NCBI GenBank assembly: GCA_003254905.1
Contig: QANU01073111.1
Span: 1,141,268-1,205,267, forward strand
Direction: 5' to 3'
DNA length: 64,000 bases
From: Nissolia schottii
Taxonomy: Eukaryota; Streptophyta; Magnoliopsida; Fabales; Fabaceae
Shown here: positions 1 to 13,098 of the stretch, one piece after another
How positions within the stretch are numbered: position 1 is the first letter of the stretch
Layout: every line of letters starts with the position of its first letter
The notes under the pieces: generated by a model
The model's database searches: none
The model's input: only the letters and a program-made list of their open reading frames with translations
What the model was told of the DNA's origin: nothing
Translations under genes and position numbers: made by a program

Positions 1-2770
1 AAGATAGCATGATTCATGGCTAGTGCTCACAACTTTACAAGAAAATGGATTACAAAAAAAAAACCAAAAAAAAAACCCTACTACATCCAGCAAACTAAAT
101 TCGTGTTTAACTCTATTTTGATTGACTTGATTACTGACTACACAAGTGATAAGCAAATACTACTTAATTAGAGTCCAACATAAGTACTATACAAAGCTCT
201 GAAAACAATTTAGAGATTGAGATTAACACATGATTTGGCCTTTAAAATCTTGTATCATTTGTTCCTGGAGTGATAAATGAATCTAGACAACATTAGTGCA
301 ATTCTATTTCCAAACACTTTCAACTCCCACAAGGCAAGCACTCTTCACGGTTTGTTAAAGAGCACACCATTTGCGCCATCTTTGTACCATCATCATACTT
401 GACATTAGGTTTTTCCTGCATTCACAAAAAGTTATTTCATGCCAACAGGTGAAAATCACACCAAACAAAGACAGATGGTAATGAATTCTTAATACCTTGA
501 GAGCAGAGGTATCAACAGTGAACTTGATAGCATCTGCTGCAGCTCGTGATCTGAGATAATAGATCCCTGTCTTCAGACCCTTTCATGCCCAAACAGAAAA
601 TAATACGCATTAATCAGCAATCAGTTGGTCTACAATTCCACAATAGAGATAAAGTTTCAGAAAGAAAATAAAATTCTAGTTGTATGCCATGTCCAATGAT
701 TAATGTCAATTGGCAGAAAAAAAAAACCGTGCTACAAAATGAGTTTGTATAAACAAATAGCAACATCTTTTCATAATTTAGTAACATTTATCAAAAGTTA
801 CTAAATATCAATTATGGTGTAGTGTTTCGTGTATAAATTTCCCTTTTCACTATCTTCCCCTATGTGAATTGTTGCTTCCATGCATACAATCATATTTTTA
901 ATTTCCTCTAATAAAAAATTTGCTACCTTAGACCATGCATGGAAGTGCAAGAAATAAGCTTTCCAAAGCTGGGCTGATCCATGTGAATATTTAAGTTTTG
1001 ACTCTGATCTATGTAGCATCCCCGATCAACAGCCATATCAACCAATGTCTTTTGCTTGATTTCCCAAAAAGTTCTGTTCACAACATAGTTAGAGTGAATA
1101 AATTGAAAATCACAGTTAGATTAGTTGAGAAATCATAAATCTCATACTTGCATTTGTCTTCAGTTCATGAGGAATTTCTGGAACATTTTGAACTGAACCA
1201 TTTTCATAAATAATCTTGTTCTTGATTGAAGGAGACCATATTCCCATCTTAGTCAAGTCATGAAGAAGATGCTTGTTCACAACAACAAATTCACCATTGA
1301 GAGAAAACAGTTAGCAAACAATATAGGACAATAATACACCGAGTCAGAACACCATGAGATGGTAAAGTGAACCTTAGAACTCTACGATTGTAAATATTTG
1401 AAGTATATGGTTCAAAACACTCATTATTTCCTAGAATCTGGCTAGTAGATGCAGTTGGCATAAGGGCAACCAGAAGTGAATTTATTGCACCATTCTTTGC
1501 TATCATCTCCCGAACTGCATGCTAATCCTAGCAACTTGAGGGCATCACGCCCCACATATCCGGTTGAAGAACTCCCTGGCAAGACAAAAAAAAATCCCTA
1601 AGCCACTTGAAACATCTTGGATGTATAGATTCCTAAGCTCAGGGCTAGAGATTTAAGTTGAATATACATGTTTACCCCTGCATCTAACAAAAACTAGACT
1701 GAACAAGTTGATATACCTTGCTTAAAGGGCTACCACTATATGTTTCATAGGGGCCTTCTATTGCTTCCAATTCAGAAGAAGCCTTTAGAGCATGATAGTA
1801 TGTTGTCTCAAATATCTCCTTGTTTAGCTGTTGAGCCTGCATTTATATCCAAGTGAACTATTAGACTGAAGTAAATCTAATTTAATGGATATAAACTATC
1901 AACCCCAGAAATACCATTTACCTCGGGTGAATCAAATTCCATGCCAAGTAGTATGAAGGTATCAGCAAGACCCTGAACTCCAATACCAATGGGTCTGTGC
2001 CGTAAGTTTGATCGTTTTGCACTTTCAACTGGGTAGTAAGTAACGTCAATTACTTTATTCAGGTTTGTTGTGACGGTTGCAGTAACCTGTAATTAGTGAC
2101 AATCACAAGACTAGTTGTATAACAATAATGTGGACAACGCAAAGTATACAGAAAATCAGTTATTGGTAACAAGAACTGTACCTCTGCTAGTTTATCAAAG
2201 TCTAAATAACGATTTTCAGAGCCTAAGCTCCCAACAAGCTTAGATGGATGAGACTCAACTGACACACCCTAGTATTGGGAAAATAGAAAAAATCAGATCA
2301 GGTAGAACAATTTGATCTAGAAACCAAATCAAATCATGTGAACCAAATACATTGTGCATGCCAGATTGTCCTACCTTTTCTCTTACATATCGTGGTAAGG
2401 CAATTGAAGTCAGTTTGCACACAACAGTTTCTGTTGGACTTGAATACTCAATTATTTTAGTACACAAGTTTGATGACTTAATTGTTCCCAAATTCTGCTG
2501 GTTGCTTTTCCTATTGCAAGTATCCTAGGATAAAGAAAATATAGGATTGTTGTCAACATATAAAAATAGATAAATACAAAATCTACTGAAGCAGAAACAT
2601 ATTAAGAAATTCAAGTGCATCTCTAGGTACACCACCTTAAAAAGCATGTAAGGGGGTTCCAGTTTCTATCTGTGACTTCAGAATTTCAAACCAGAGGTTC
2701 TGTGCCTCAATAACCTTCTTTGATTTTCCCTACACATGGGATAAAAATGAATATTTGGTAAGTATACGGT

Positions 2771-3703
2771 GTTGGAAATTTTTAATTCCAATAATTATGT
2801 GGGCTCATATTTAATAACAATTATATTAGTTATTTATCATAAAGGGCTTATTACAGTGATCTAATTTTGTTACAAGCCTCTTAGGCTTAAAAAAAATGAT
2901 ATGGACTTAATGGGTAGATGCCGAGTATTGGCCCATCAGGGGATAGTGGGCCCCCCTGATTGGTTATAAATACGTGAGGAGGCTATGATCCCCAATACAC
3001 CAAATCAAATAGTTTCCCTTCTCCCCATCTGGAAGAGAAACAGAGGCTCCATTGAGGAACTAAGGGATTTGGTTAAGGAAGATCATAAAGCCAGCGATCT
3101 TGTTCGTGACTAATCACTGTAGGGAATTCCATCACCATCCATGAATTTAGACGAATTGTTATAATCCTTGATAATCTGACATGAAGTAGTTGAAGAAATT
3201 CCAACAAGTGGCATCAGAGCCACTGCAATTGTAATATTGAGAATATATGGAAGACTTGATGGAATTTCTTCAACTACATCATGTCAGATTATCAAGGATT
3301 ATAATAATTCGTAAATACCTGAATTCATGGATGTTGATGGAATTACCTACAGCGATTAGTCACGAACAAGATCGTTGACTTTATGATCTTCCTCAACCAA
3401 ATCCCTTAGTTCCTCAATGGAGCCTCTGTTTCTCTTCCAGATAGGGAGAAGGGAAACTATTTGATTTGGTGTATTGGGGATCATAGCCTCCTCACGTATT
3501 TATAACCGATTAGGGGGCCCACTATCCCCTGATAGGCCAATATTCGACATCTACCCATTAAGTCCATATCATTTTCTTTAAGTCCAAGAGGCTTGTAACA
3601 AAATTAGATCACTGTAATAAGCCCTTTATGATAAATAACTAATATAATTGTTATTAAATATGAGCCCACATAATTATTGGAATTAAAAATTTCCAACAAT
3701 CTC
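2771..3703. repeat. Head-to-head inverted LTR pair
   Basis: About 440 bp at 2771-3212 reappears as its reverse complement at about 3256-3703, with roughly 45 bp between. The arms start identically (TGTTGGAAATTTTTAATTCC read inward from each outer edge). A transcript crossing this RNR1 intron would form a very long hairpin. Confidence 0.9.
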
Positions 3704-6093
3704 CCACTTGGGCTACACGTCGTTCTCTAAACAATTATATCACAAGTTCCTTAGGCGCGCATCCGAATTCTATTTATCTTTAGATTTTCTTCAACAATCT
3801 GGTCCATCTCATGCATCAATATGGAATTACTGCAACTTTCGTCACAAAACAAAAACATGACTAAACCACAATGATCACCATATTAATACATTTAATGACA
3901 TAGATCAAATATGGATGGGTAGCATGCAAATTACATGCAATGTGATCTTAATCATGTCTATTTCCAATTGATCATTCTTTAATCTTTAGTGAGATCAATC
4001 CAAAGTCCTTAAATGAATGAAATCATTGCACATACAATACATAGGCAAGTTCAAAATTGAATCATAAACCATCAACTTTATTATGCATAAAATCCAAAAT
4101 TAGAACACAAAAGGACTCCCACTAAACTAAGGCATCCTCATGAATAACACCCATATGAGCAGTATGCTCATGAAAGATCTAGGTGTCAAACCCTTTATTT
4201 AATGGATCAGCTAGCATCAAATTAGTCCCTAAATGCTCTATAGAAATCTGTCTATTCTGAACTCTTTCTTTAACAACAAGGAACTTGATGTCAATAAACT
4301 TCGACTTCGCTGCACTCCTGTTGTTGTTGGAATAAAGGACTGCTGAGTTATTGTCACAATAAATCCCTAGTGGTCAGTCAATGCTATCAACCACATGCAA
4401 ATTAGTGACAAAATTTCGTAGCCATATTCCGTGGTTGGATGCCTCATAGCAAGCTATAAACTCCACGACCATATTTGAAGAAGCTATAAGTGTCTATTTA
4501 TCAGACCTCCATGAGATAGCTCCTCCTACCAACATATAAATGTATCCTGATGTGGAACGCCTGCTATCTTGGCACCCCGTAAAATCAGATTCGGAGTACC
4601 CGATGATCTCTAAATTGTCCGATGTCCAATAAGTGGGCATGTGATCTTTTGTTCTCTTCAAATAACGCATCACGCGTTTGGCCACTTCCAGTGTTGTAAA
4701 CCAGGATTGCTCAAGAATCTTCTCAAAACTCCCACTATGAATGCTATGTCAGGACGAGTACAAACTTGAGCATACATTAGACTCCCTACCGCTAATGCAT
4801 AGAGAATTTTCTGCATCTCTTTTCTTTCAAGATCATTATCGGGACACTGTTTGAGACTAAACTTGTCTCCTTTAGCAACGGGTGTGTTTCCTGATTTACT
4901 ATCTTTCATGCCGAATCTATTCAAGACTTTATCGGTATAGCTCTTTTGTGACAACTTTAGGATACCTCGAGAGCGATCCCTTAGTATCTGAATACCTAGT
5001 ACAAAAGATGCGTCCCCTAGATCTTTCATCTCAAAATTTTTCGTTAGAAATCTCTTGGTTTCATGCGATAAGCCTATATCGCTACTAGCAAGCAGAATGT
5101 CATCGACATATAATACCAGGAAGATATATTTACTCCCACTGAACTTGTGATATACACAATCATCAACAACAGTTGCCTCGAAATCGTATGAGGTAATGAC
5201 TTGATGGAACTTGTGATACCTACCATTGACGGGAAGCTTGTTTGAGACCATGGATGGATTTCTTTAGTTTGCATACCATAGACTTTGGGTCACCTGACAC
5301 AAAGTTTTTTGGTTGTGCCATGTAAACAGCTTCATCAATGTTTCCATTTAGAAACATGGTCTTGATATCCATCTGATGTAACTCCAAATCAAAATGAGTT
5401 ATCAGTGTCATTATTGTCCTAAAAGAGTCTTTCGATGATACCGGAGAAAAAGTCTCTTTGTAGTCAATGCCTTCCCTTTAAGTAAAGCCTTTGGCAACAA
5501 GACGAGCTTGATATCTCTTGACATTGTCATTTGAGTCCCTCTTGCTCTTAAATATCCATACAACCAATGGGTTTCACACCTTCAGGCAATTAGACAAGAT
5601 CCCAAACGTCATTGTCTTTCATAGATTTCAACTCATCCTTCATGGCATCAATCCACTTATGAGAGTTCCAACAGCGCATAGCTTGACAGAATTTGATTGG
5701 ATTATCCTCTGTTAAACCAATGTCATCCTCATGTTCTTGGAGAAAGATAATGTAATCATTTGATATCGCACTTCTCCTCTCTCTTGTGGATCTTCTTAAT
5801 GGCACTTCTTAAGGTGGTTGAGTTTGTTCTATAGGTGGTGGTTGAGGAAGAACCTCATTAATGTTGTCTTGTTCAGAATAATGTTAGGATTGTCTAACAT
5901 TAGAGCTGTTTCTTGAACAATGACAGGTACAATGACTTTCATAAAGCCAACCATCTTACAATGACTTTCATAAAGCCAACCATCTTGTTCGTGACTAATT
6001 GCTGTAGGGAATTCCATCAACATCCATGAATTCAAGTATTTACAAATTGTTATAATCCTTGATAATGTGACATGATGTAGTTGAAGAAATTCC
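2771..6093 (-). mobile_element. Rearranged Ty1/copia LTR retrotransposon fossil in an RNR1 intron
   Basis: The intron between the exons at 6164 and 2729 holds copia remains. An LTR lies in plus orientation at about 2771-3212, begins TGTTGGAA, ends TTCCAACA and is followed by a primer-binding-like tggcatcagagcc. A second LTR copy lies in reverse orientation at about 3256-3703, next to a purine tract (reverse-strand caagtgggagat). Minus-strand internal sequence of reverse transcriptase/RNase H type follows, about 3704-5820: YVDDILLAS near 5110 and the SDFTGCQ...STSGYIY block near 4520-4600. A truncated LTR tail in plus orientation sits at the right end, about 5985-6093. The orientation mix means an inversion or nested insertion. 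The two long LTR copies differ at very roughly 5 % of positions by eye, suggesting a modest age of a few million years (inference). The element is broken in several places and lacks its gag and integrase part. I found no clear target duplication. Confidence 0.88.
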
Positions 6094-8135
6094 AACAAGA
6101 GGCAATAACAAACAGAAAAACATATTCCAAAATGAACCAACATGTCAAGATGACTGAACTTGCTTTTCTTTCATACTGATGGTAAAGCTTCTCAAATTCC
6201 TCACCCCAACAATCTGCCAAACCCGGTGCTTCACTAGGGCAAAACAGTGACCACTGTCCATGACTCTCAACTCTTTTCATAAAGAGATCAAGCACCCAAA
6301 GTGCATAGAACAGATCTCTAGCGCGATGTTCTTCCTGCAAACATAACACCAAGACATGGTGATAACTAATTAACAATAAATAAGTAAAACACAACTCCAC
6401 CATAACAGTCAAAGAGAATTGTTACCACCACCGCTCATCCAATCATACATTTCCATGATTTTTTTCTTAAATCCATGAATTCAAAAATATCAGCATGTCA
6501 TGGCTCCAAGTACACAGCAAATGCACCTACAAGAAGCACATAATCATATAAGAGACCGAGGTAATTTACAATTAGTCACAAATATGAAGAAATTATTAAA
6601 GACATCATTTACCTTTCCTCTTGCCTCCCCCTTGATCAACATAGCGGGCAATATCATTGAACACACGCAACATTGGAACAATGCCATTGGATGTCCCATT
6701 TTTCCCACGAATGTAGTTGCCTATGGCTCTAATATTGTGAACAGAAATACCAATTCCTCCAGCTGATTTACTAATGCCAGCACACTCCTTCAGAGTTTCA
6801 TATATACCCTCTATACTATCATCTTTCATGCGCACAAGGAAGCAGCTACTCAACTGCCAGAGCACATAAACAGAGTCACTCAAAGTGTGGTCTAAGATCA
6901 TTAATTCACCAATGCATCACAAAATCAAATTATTGGGGATCAGGGATCGCATTAAAACCGTAATCATACTTGAGGCCTAGGTGTTCCTGCATTGAAAAGA
7001 GTGGGAGATGCATGGGTGAACCATCGTTGTGACAACATGTGGTAAGTTTTGACAGCGGAATCTATGTCTTGCTTGTGAATTCCAACAGCTACCCTCATCA
7101 GCATGTGTTGAGGCCTTTCCACGACCTGCCCTTGAACCTTCAAGAGGTAGGACCTCTCAAGGGTTTTGAAACCAAAGTAATCGTAATCAAAGTCCCTATC
7201 ATAGATGATCTCACTGTCCAAACGAGTAGCGTTCTACAACCAAACAACAAATTATGAAAGGCGAATCCATTACATCAATCAGACAAACAATAGATAAGCA
7301 ACGCCATAACCGTTTCACATCGTAGATTAGAAGAAAAAAAAGTATTAAATAATATAAAAATAAATCTTTTTATCCATGGTTAATAAATAATAACTATAAG
7401 GGCTCATGTTCACAAATTCAAAACCAGATTATAAAATTGCAAAACAAAAATAAGAAAAGTACATGGATACAGTTTATAAAACTGTAACTATAAGGAAAAA
7501 GTACCTTCATAACTATTTCATAGACATCATCAGCGATCAGAGAAGCCTTCAATCCCGATCTCTCGTTAAAATGGTTGTACATGATTTTGACCTTGAATTC
7601 CCCAAAAATTGTCAACTTTAATCGCCAAAGCATAAAAGCATCAGTAAATTAAACACGCAATAACACTCACGTCTCTGACAACGATTTTTCGGCGTTCTTG
7701 TGCAGATTAGAAACGGCGATCCTAGCAGCCAACTAGAAAAGTATAAAATAACAATTACAACATTTCGTTCAAGCAAAATTGAAGAGATTAAAAATGAAAA
7801 GATGAAATGAAAAAAATAGTAAAAAAGAGGAACTGACAGAAGCATAGTCAGGATGGTTGGCGGTCATGGCGGCGGCAGTTTCAGCGACCAGCTCATCGAG
7901 TTGAGTGGTGGTGACCCCCTTGTAGACGCAAGCGCATACTTTTTGGGAAACCAGAACTGGATCGCAGTGATCGGCGCTAAAATCGTAGCTCAGCTTCTTG
8001 AGACGTGCGGTTATCTTGTCGAAATAAACGGTCTCTTGCTTCCCGTCTCTCTTCACCACGTACATTTTTTCTATTTTCTTTTTTCCTTTTCTTTCTTCAA
8101 CAATCGATGAGTGGGGATCGAACAGAAGGAGCAAT

Positions 8136-11100
8136 GGCGTGAATCAATTTATAGTAGTAGGTAGGGGATGGGCGTGAAAATTTGAAATTAGAGCTGGAGG
8201 CTACCCTCTGAATTTGAAAACTTCCTGCCACTTGGTTCTCAATTGTGATTTTCTTCGGTAATTTTGAACAGTTATTATATACTAATAACTATTACTATAT
8301 CATTATATAATTGTTAAATAATTAAAATAATAGTAATTGATGGGCCTTTCCTAATCTTGTTGCATGATTGCTGATCATGATGATCAGTGTCAAGTAAATA
8401 AGTGGAGTGCGTGGGAGTTGTGGGTGGCGGGTGAATGCAATGCGATGAGGTCTTGCTAACACTTGGTTGAATTTATCATGAATGCAGAATGGGATGCAAC
8501 GATTGTGTTACCCGATTACATTTAAATAATTCATATCAATTAAATTATACTGAAAAAGAAAAATCGACAAAAATATCAGACATTATTTTGATTCAAATTA
8601 AAAATTATCTCAAAAATCTGATTTTAATTATGGTGCATCCCACACCAATTAATTTAATTAGTGGGGATTCTTTACCATTCATGTTTAACAGTTTTTCATT
8701 AATTACAAATAATAGGTTAAATTTTTTTTTATTTGTGAGAGTAAAACTAAAACAAAAATTGGATACCAAAATCTCTTTATTTAACTATAAGATGGTGGTG
8801 GATGACGGCTCCGAATGATGGCTTGAAAAAGTGTAACCGATTTTAAAATGTAGTAAAAGTAATTTAGGAATAAATGATTGTGACAAAAAAAAAAAGTTGA
8901 ATTGTTGCTGTGATTATATTAATGGTAAAACAAAACTTATTTCCATTCTTTTACATTCATTTCAATAAGTTATCAAATCACACAATAATACATGCACTTT
9001 TTTTTTTGTTTAATTCACTAAAATTCATGAACAAAGTTTTTTATAAAATGTGCATGTATCAATGTGTGATTGAATATCTTGATAGAAATAAAGGAAGGTT
9101 TCTCCTCAATGGAATAGGTGATTGAGACTGTATGGCGTATCCCTTTTAATCAACCATGTATGCTACTCTACTATCCATCCACCCTCGATTCCACATAGAT
9201 TGCCTCCTCAATGACGAACCTAGTATCCACTCCTCGCCCTGTAGCACCAATATTTACGGCCTCTGTGCCACTCTTCTCCTTTCTTTCTCTGCCCCCTCCT
9301 CCTAGTTGTCCATCACGTGAATCAGTTCAAGTTTACAAAAACTTCAATATAGTTACTAGAGATTCAAAGGTGATTATTGAGAGAATTCTCTTTACTAGAG
9401 AGGGCAGACACTATTGTAGCGTTTATGTGCCTGCTAATGTTGAACGCAATAAGCTCTTTTAAAAATGAGTGTTTGTAATTATTTTATAAATTATAAGTGC
9501 AAAAAGAAATTGTACCCAGAGGGATGGTAAATTACACATTAGTGTTGTTGGAATAGTGAGGATGGCTTAATAAAGTGAAGGGTACATTTTAAAGAAATAG
9601 CCAAATGTGATCACAACAGTTAAAACACTTTAACAATATTACATAACAATAAAGATATAATAGTACAAATCATAGTTGTCATATCGTATATCGCATCGCA
9701 TATCGATTTTTTTAATTTTACATGTTATAACGTAACTTATCAATTATCGTAAGATATCTTTATATATGTATATATACTATAATTATAACCTAAAAGCATA
9801 TAAAAATTTATAAAAAATATGAATAAATATATAACTCTTCGTATAAAATGTTATAAAAGAAAAATTAAATATCACATATAATGACTATTTTTAAATTTTT
9901 ATAGTTGAACATCTAAATTTTGAGACTTCAATTTTTAGTAATGTTTAATTAATCTTATATGTTACTTTATATATTTTTATATGATATTCTTACTTTTTAT
10001 CTTAATCTCATGTTCTATTTTATATTGTATTTTTGAAAATATTATTTCATTAGAATATAATCAATTAATTAGTATTTATGAATATCGTATATACACATAA
10101 TTAAAATACTAACACTAATCGTAATTTTTTTTTTATATGAAACACCACATAATAAAATATCTACTACATGTGTATATGTATCAGGCACATGACTACAACT
10201 CCGTTAATATGTATAAATTATATATTATGGTTAATTATTTGTTAACAATTAAATATATTATGTTTTCAATATTTAGGTGCTTAGCAAATGTATGAAAATC
10301 GCCCACCATGGGGCTCGAACCCACGACCACAAGGTTAACAAAAGAAAAGCATTAGATTTCATTTTATTAACATTATGTTCATTTGGTTAATGTAATTGTC
10401 AATTTTATTTTCTCATTTTAAATTTTAATTAGTGTTTACTTACTGCTTTTGGTAAGGATTAAAATCACATAATTCCATTATTGACAAAAACTAAAATCAT
10501 ATTATTTATAATACGTTTAGACAAAAAAAAACCTCAAGATTTTAACTATATCTAAAAAATTTGTTGAGAATACAAAGCATATTTACATTATAACCTTACT
10601 TTGATACATTGATATTATAAACTTTTTCACATTATCTTACATAAATTATATTGTCGTCAAGTACCCAAAAAAATACAAATTATCTAAAAAAAAAGTCTCA
10701 CATACAATAATATATACCATTAAATTAAATGACAAGTAAAAACTCAAGTGCATAATTTTTTTTTTTACAAAAATGATTCAAAATTAATTTATTTATACAT
10801 TTAATAAAAGGAATTGAAAAAAAAAACTGTCGCTTATTGGCTAATTTTTTTTATTGCATTTTTACTCTCAAAACAATTATTTTTATAATATTTATTTAAG
10901 TTAAAATGTAAATATTGTCAATTACTCTACTATATATGTTAACTTCTCCACTAATTACATGCTTTTTGTCTTGCATTATTTTTTCAAACAATTCATCACA
11001 TTGCATCTCTCTATGTCTTTTATTTACTTATTTTTCTTCTACTAGCCTATTTTATCCATTCACCGCATAATCACCATATTTGCAAAGATCTCAATAATAC

Positions 11101-11227
11101 TTTGGTTTCTTTATTTATTATTTGACCTGCACAAGTGCATGTCAAGGTGCACTAATAATAATAGAGTAAAATCAAACATAATTTATTTTCTTAAACTATA
11201 TTATCCGAACATATTTAAGAAATATTT
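8136..11227. other. Gene-poor AT-rich intergenic DNA
   Basis: I see no supported gene here. The stretch holds the region upstream of the RNR1 copy, AT-rich filler, a possible short reading frame at 9211-9462 that resembles nothing I know, a small cluster of TATCGTATATCGCATCGCATATCG-like repeats near 9680-9710, and a partial tRNA-like sequence listed separately. Confidence 0.6.
10300..10338 (-). pseudogene. 3' half of a tRNA-Lys-like sequence
   Basis: Read on the minus strand, these 39 bases match the 3' half of plant nuclear tRNA-Lys from memory. They run from TTAACC at the end of the anticodon loop, through TGTGGTC, the T-arm GTGGGTTCGAGCCCCA and the acceptor strand ending GGTGGGCG. The 5' half is absent: upstream on that strand the sequence becomes AT-rich. 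One base in the T-stem/acceptor junction differs from the form I remember. It cannot fold as a whole tRNA. It may be a tRNA gene fragment or a remnant of a tRNA-derived element. No CCA is encoded, so an inserted mature tRNA is less likely. Confidence 0.7.
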
Positions 11228-13098
11228 TGTAACACCCCTTTAGGAACAGGGGGCGTCTCGCACGGGACGCCAACAGCATCTCGCGTGAGACGTTTTGGGA
11301 GAGGCGTTTCGCGCGAGACATGCAGCGACTCAGGTTTGCGTTTTTTCATGATTGAGCGTGTTTCTGCAGGCCCGACCCTTTCATTTGGCCACTCCCTCGC
11401 CTATATATAGACCTCTCCTCCCCCTATTTCAACCTGCTTAGAGTTTAGACTTCTTCTTCCCTATTAGAAGAGTACTACTCACTTCTGTCTTCCTTGGTGG
11501 GTAGCATTCTTCCTTTAGGATGATCTAGGGTAATAGGCCTTGGTGCCGCAGCCGTGTTGGTGGTGACCCACGGTGGTCCACAGGACACCGTGGCGATGTA
11601 GTGCGCCGTAGCGATGCTAGGATCGCTACCGTGAGACCTACCCGTTAAAAGTTTTGTTGTGCGAGTTCTGATAAGTGGTTTTGGTTGGCTTTTTAGGTGC
11701 CAACGCTATGCCGTTAGGAGCTCCTAGTGCCAACATTCCTCCTCTCTGCGACTTTCTAAGTGAGTGACGGTCCCGGTACGGGTGATCCCACTTCGGTGGT
11801 CCACCAATCGAGTCAGTTGTGCCATTGCATGCTAGGGTTTATTAAATGCCTCAGTTAGCTATAACATGCTAGTCAGATATATGCATGATTAGTAATTTCC
11901 ATGAATGCCAAGTTATGCCATGATATGCCATGTTATAGTATGTTATATTATATATTCGTGCAATATTATTTTAGGACAGAGATCTAAGCCCTAGGTACCT
12001 TATCCTTAGAGATATTAGGCTAGGATTACACATAAGATTTAATAGTAAATATTCCAATTTAGACATGGACCCTAACAAGGGGCATGTTCTAGCTAAGGTA
12101 AGACTTGGTACTTAAGATGTCCATTGTGGCACACCTCTCTTACCTGGGAATCCTGTCCTAAGTGTAGGACCCTAATCCTTAAGTCAGACCAATAAACAAA
12201 AACTAGTTAACTAGGACATATTTATCATAACCAGTAGTCTTAGGCCTTAACAACTTGGGTAATTAAGACACCCCTTAACAGATTTCTCAAACAATAGATA
12301 CCAGTGCAGATAACCTAGAATAGTACGAGATCCTACAATCTCGTAAATCAGACCCACTAGTTACAGCACGCGTGCCCCTACCAGTTTATGAGCACCAGTT
12401 ATGGCACGCGTGCCTTATCAAACCCCCGAGTGCCATGCCCCTCAAATTAGGGTATTGGGCACCCTCACAGTACCCTCACAAGTATCCGGGTTGCGTGCGT
12501 ACCGAAACCACCTAGAATTACTCCTGGCGAAGCAAGGTCGAGCTGCGACTCCCTTGAATCATGCTTCTCTACTAGGGACGTGGGCATATGTACAATTTCT
12601 GTTATCAGTTCAGTTTATCCAATAGTTATCCAATTAATCAATTTACTTCAGTATACGTAGTTTATTCAGTATATGTGCAGTTATGTAATGTATTTATTAT
12701 TGAACTTATTTCTTCAGTTATATATATGTATGTATGCATATGCCGTGACATTGTCTGCCGTACTTGCTACTGAGTTGACAACTCACCACTCTGTCAAACC
12801 ATTTTAGATTCAACTGAGGCTAGTGAGGACGGTCCCCTCGTGCAGTAGAACGAGGACTTCAGCTTTCTATGATAAGCTCTGCTCGAGTGGAGATCTACTG
12901 AGTAGTGCAGGCATTAACATCTTTTATAAACTTATTATTATTATAGTTCAGGATATTGTAATTAATTTTCAATTAATTATTAATAAATAAATAAATATTT
13001 ATTTAATTATTATTGTATTTATTATATGTTAATATGTAACGTTAGTACTTTCGTAAGGCTTTAGCCTGACGTGCGTTCAGAAGTTGGGGCGTGATACA
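11228..13098 (+). mobile_element. Solo LTR, Ty3/gypsy type
   Basis: The stretch begins TGTAACACCCC and ends GGGGCGTGATACA, the inverted-terminus style of many plant gypsy LTRs. It is about 1.87 kb, contains a TATA-like ctatatatag near 11401-11410 followed by a pyrimidine-rich leader, and has no internal coding sequence. No second LTR, primer site or polyprotein lies beside it, so it reads as a solo LTR left by recombination between the two LTRs. Strand assignment follows the TATA box. No perfect 5-bp target duplication was found, so it is not young. Part of the same family recurs at about 40890-41130. Its right edge is only about 400 bp from the start codon of the LIKE-COV gene. Confidence 0.75.

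Larger units (their letters stand above)
320..8065 (-). pseudogene. RNR1: Ribonucleoside-diphosphate reductase large subunit (RNR1) copy, full length but degenerate
   Basis: Class I ribonucleotide reductase large subunits reduce NDPs to dNDPs. Recognisable exons, high to low: 8065-7838 (starts MYVVKRDGKQETV, ATP-cone), 7732-7671, 7591-7505, 7233-6970, 6853-6613, 6526-about 6450, 6334-6164, 2729-2636, 2524-2375, 2268-2182, 2086-1922, 1836-1717, 1575-1373, 1296-1148, 1073-927, 579-496, 415-320 (ends EECLPCGS, stop). Several family landmarks survive, such as SSCFL and PMPTASTSQ. The copy looks dead. Three tryptophan codons are stops (6498-6500, 1528-1530, 1522-1524). There is an extra base in the T-run near 6459-6465, an extra base in the G-run 2652-2656, and a missing base near 950. 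The acceptor before [11 protein letters not shown] reads AA at 1297-1298. The catalytic Glu of the NLCTEI motif is Lys (NLCTKI, near 2450). The junction of exons 2 and 3 also does not keep frame. The donor at 6163 is GC, which is tolerated. Several of these changes are G to A on the coding strand. RNR1 is essential, so a working copy should exist elsewhere. Confidence 0.93.

Noticed and set aside
9211-9462. 83-codon plus-strand frame (MTNLVSTPRPVAPIF...)
   Set aside because: There is some protein-like composition in its second half, but no splice context, no family and no supporting neighbour. Kept only as a remark in the intergenic entry.
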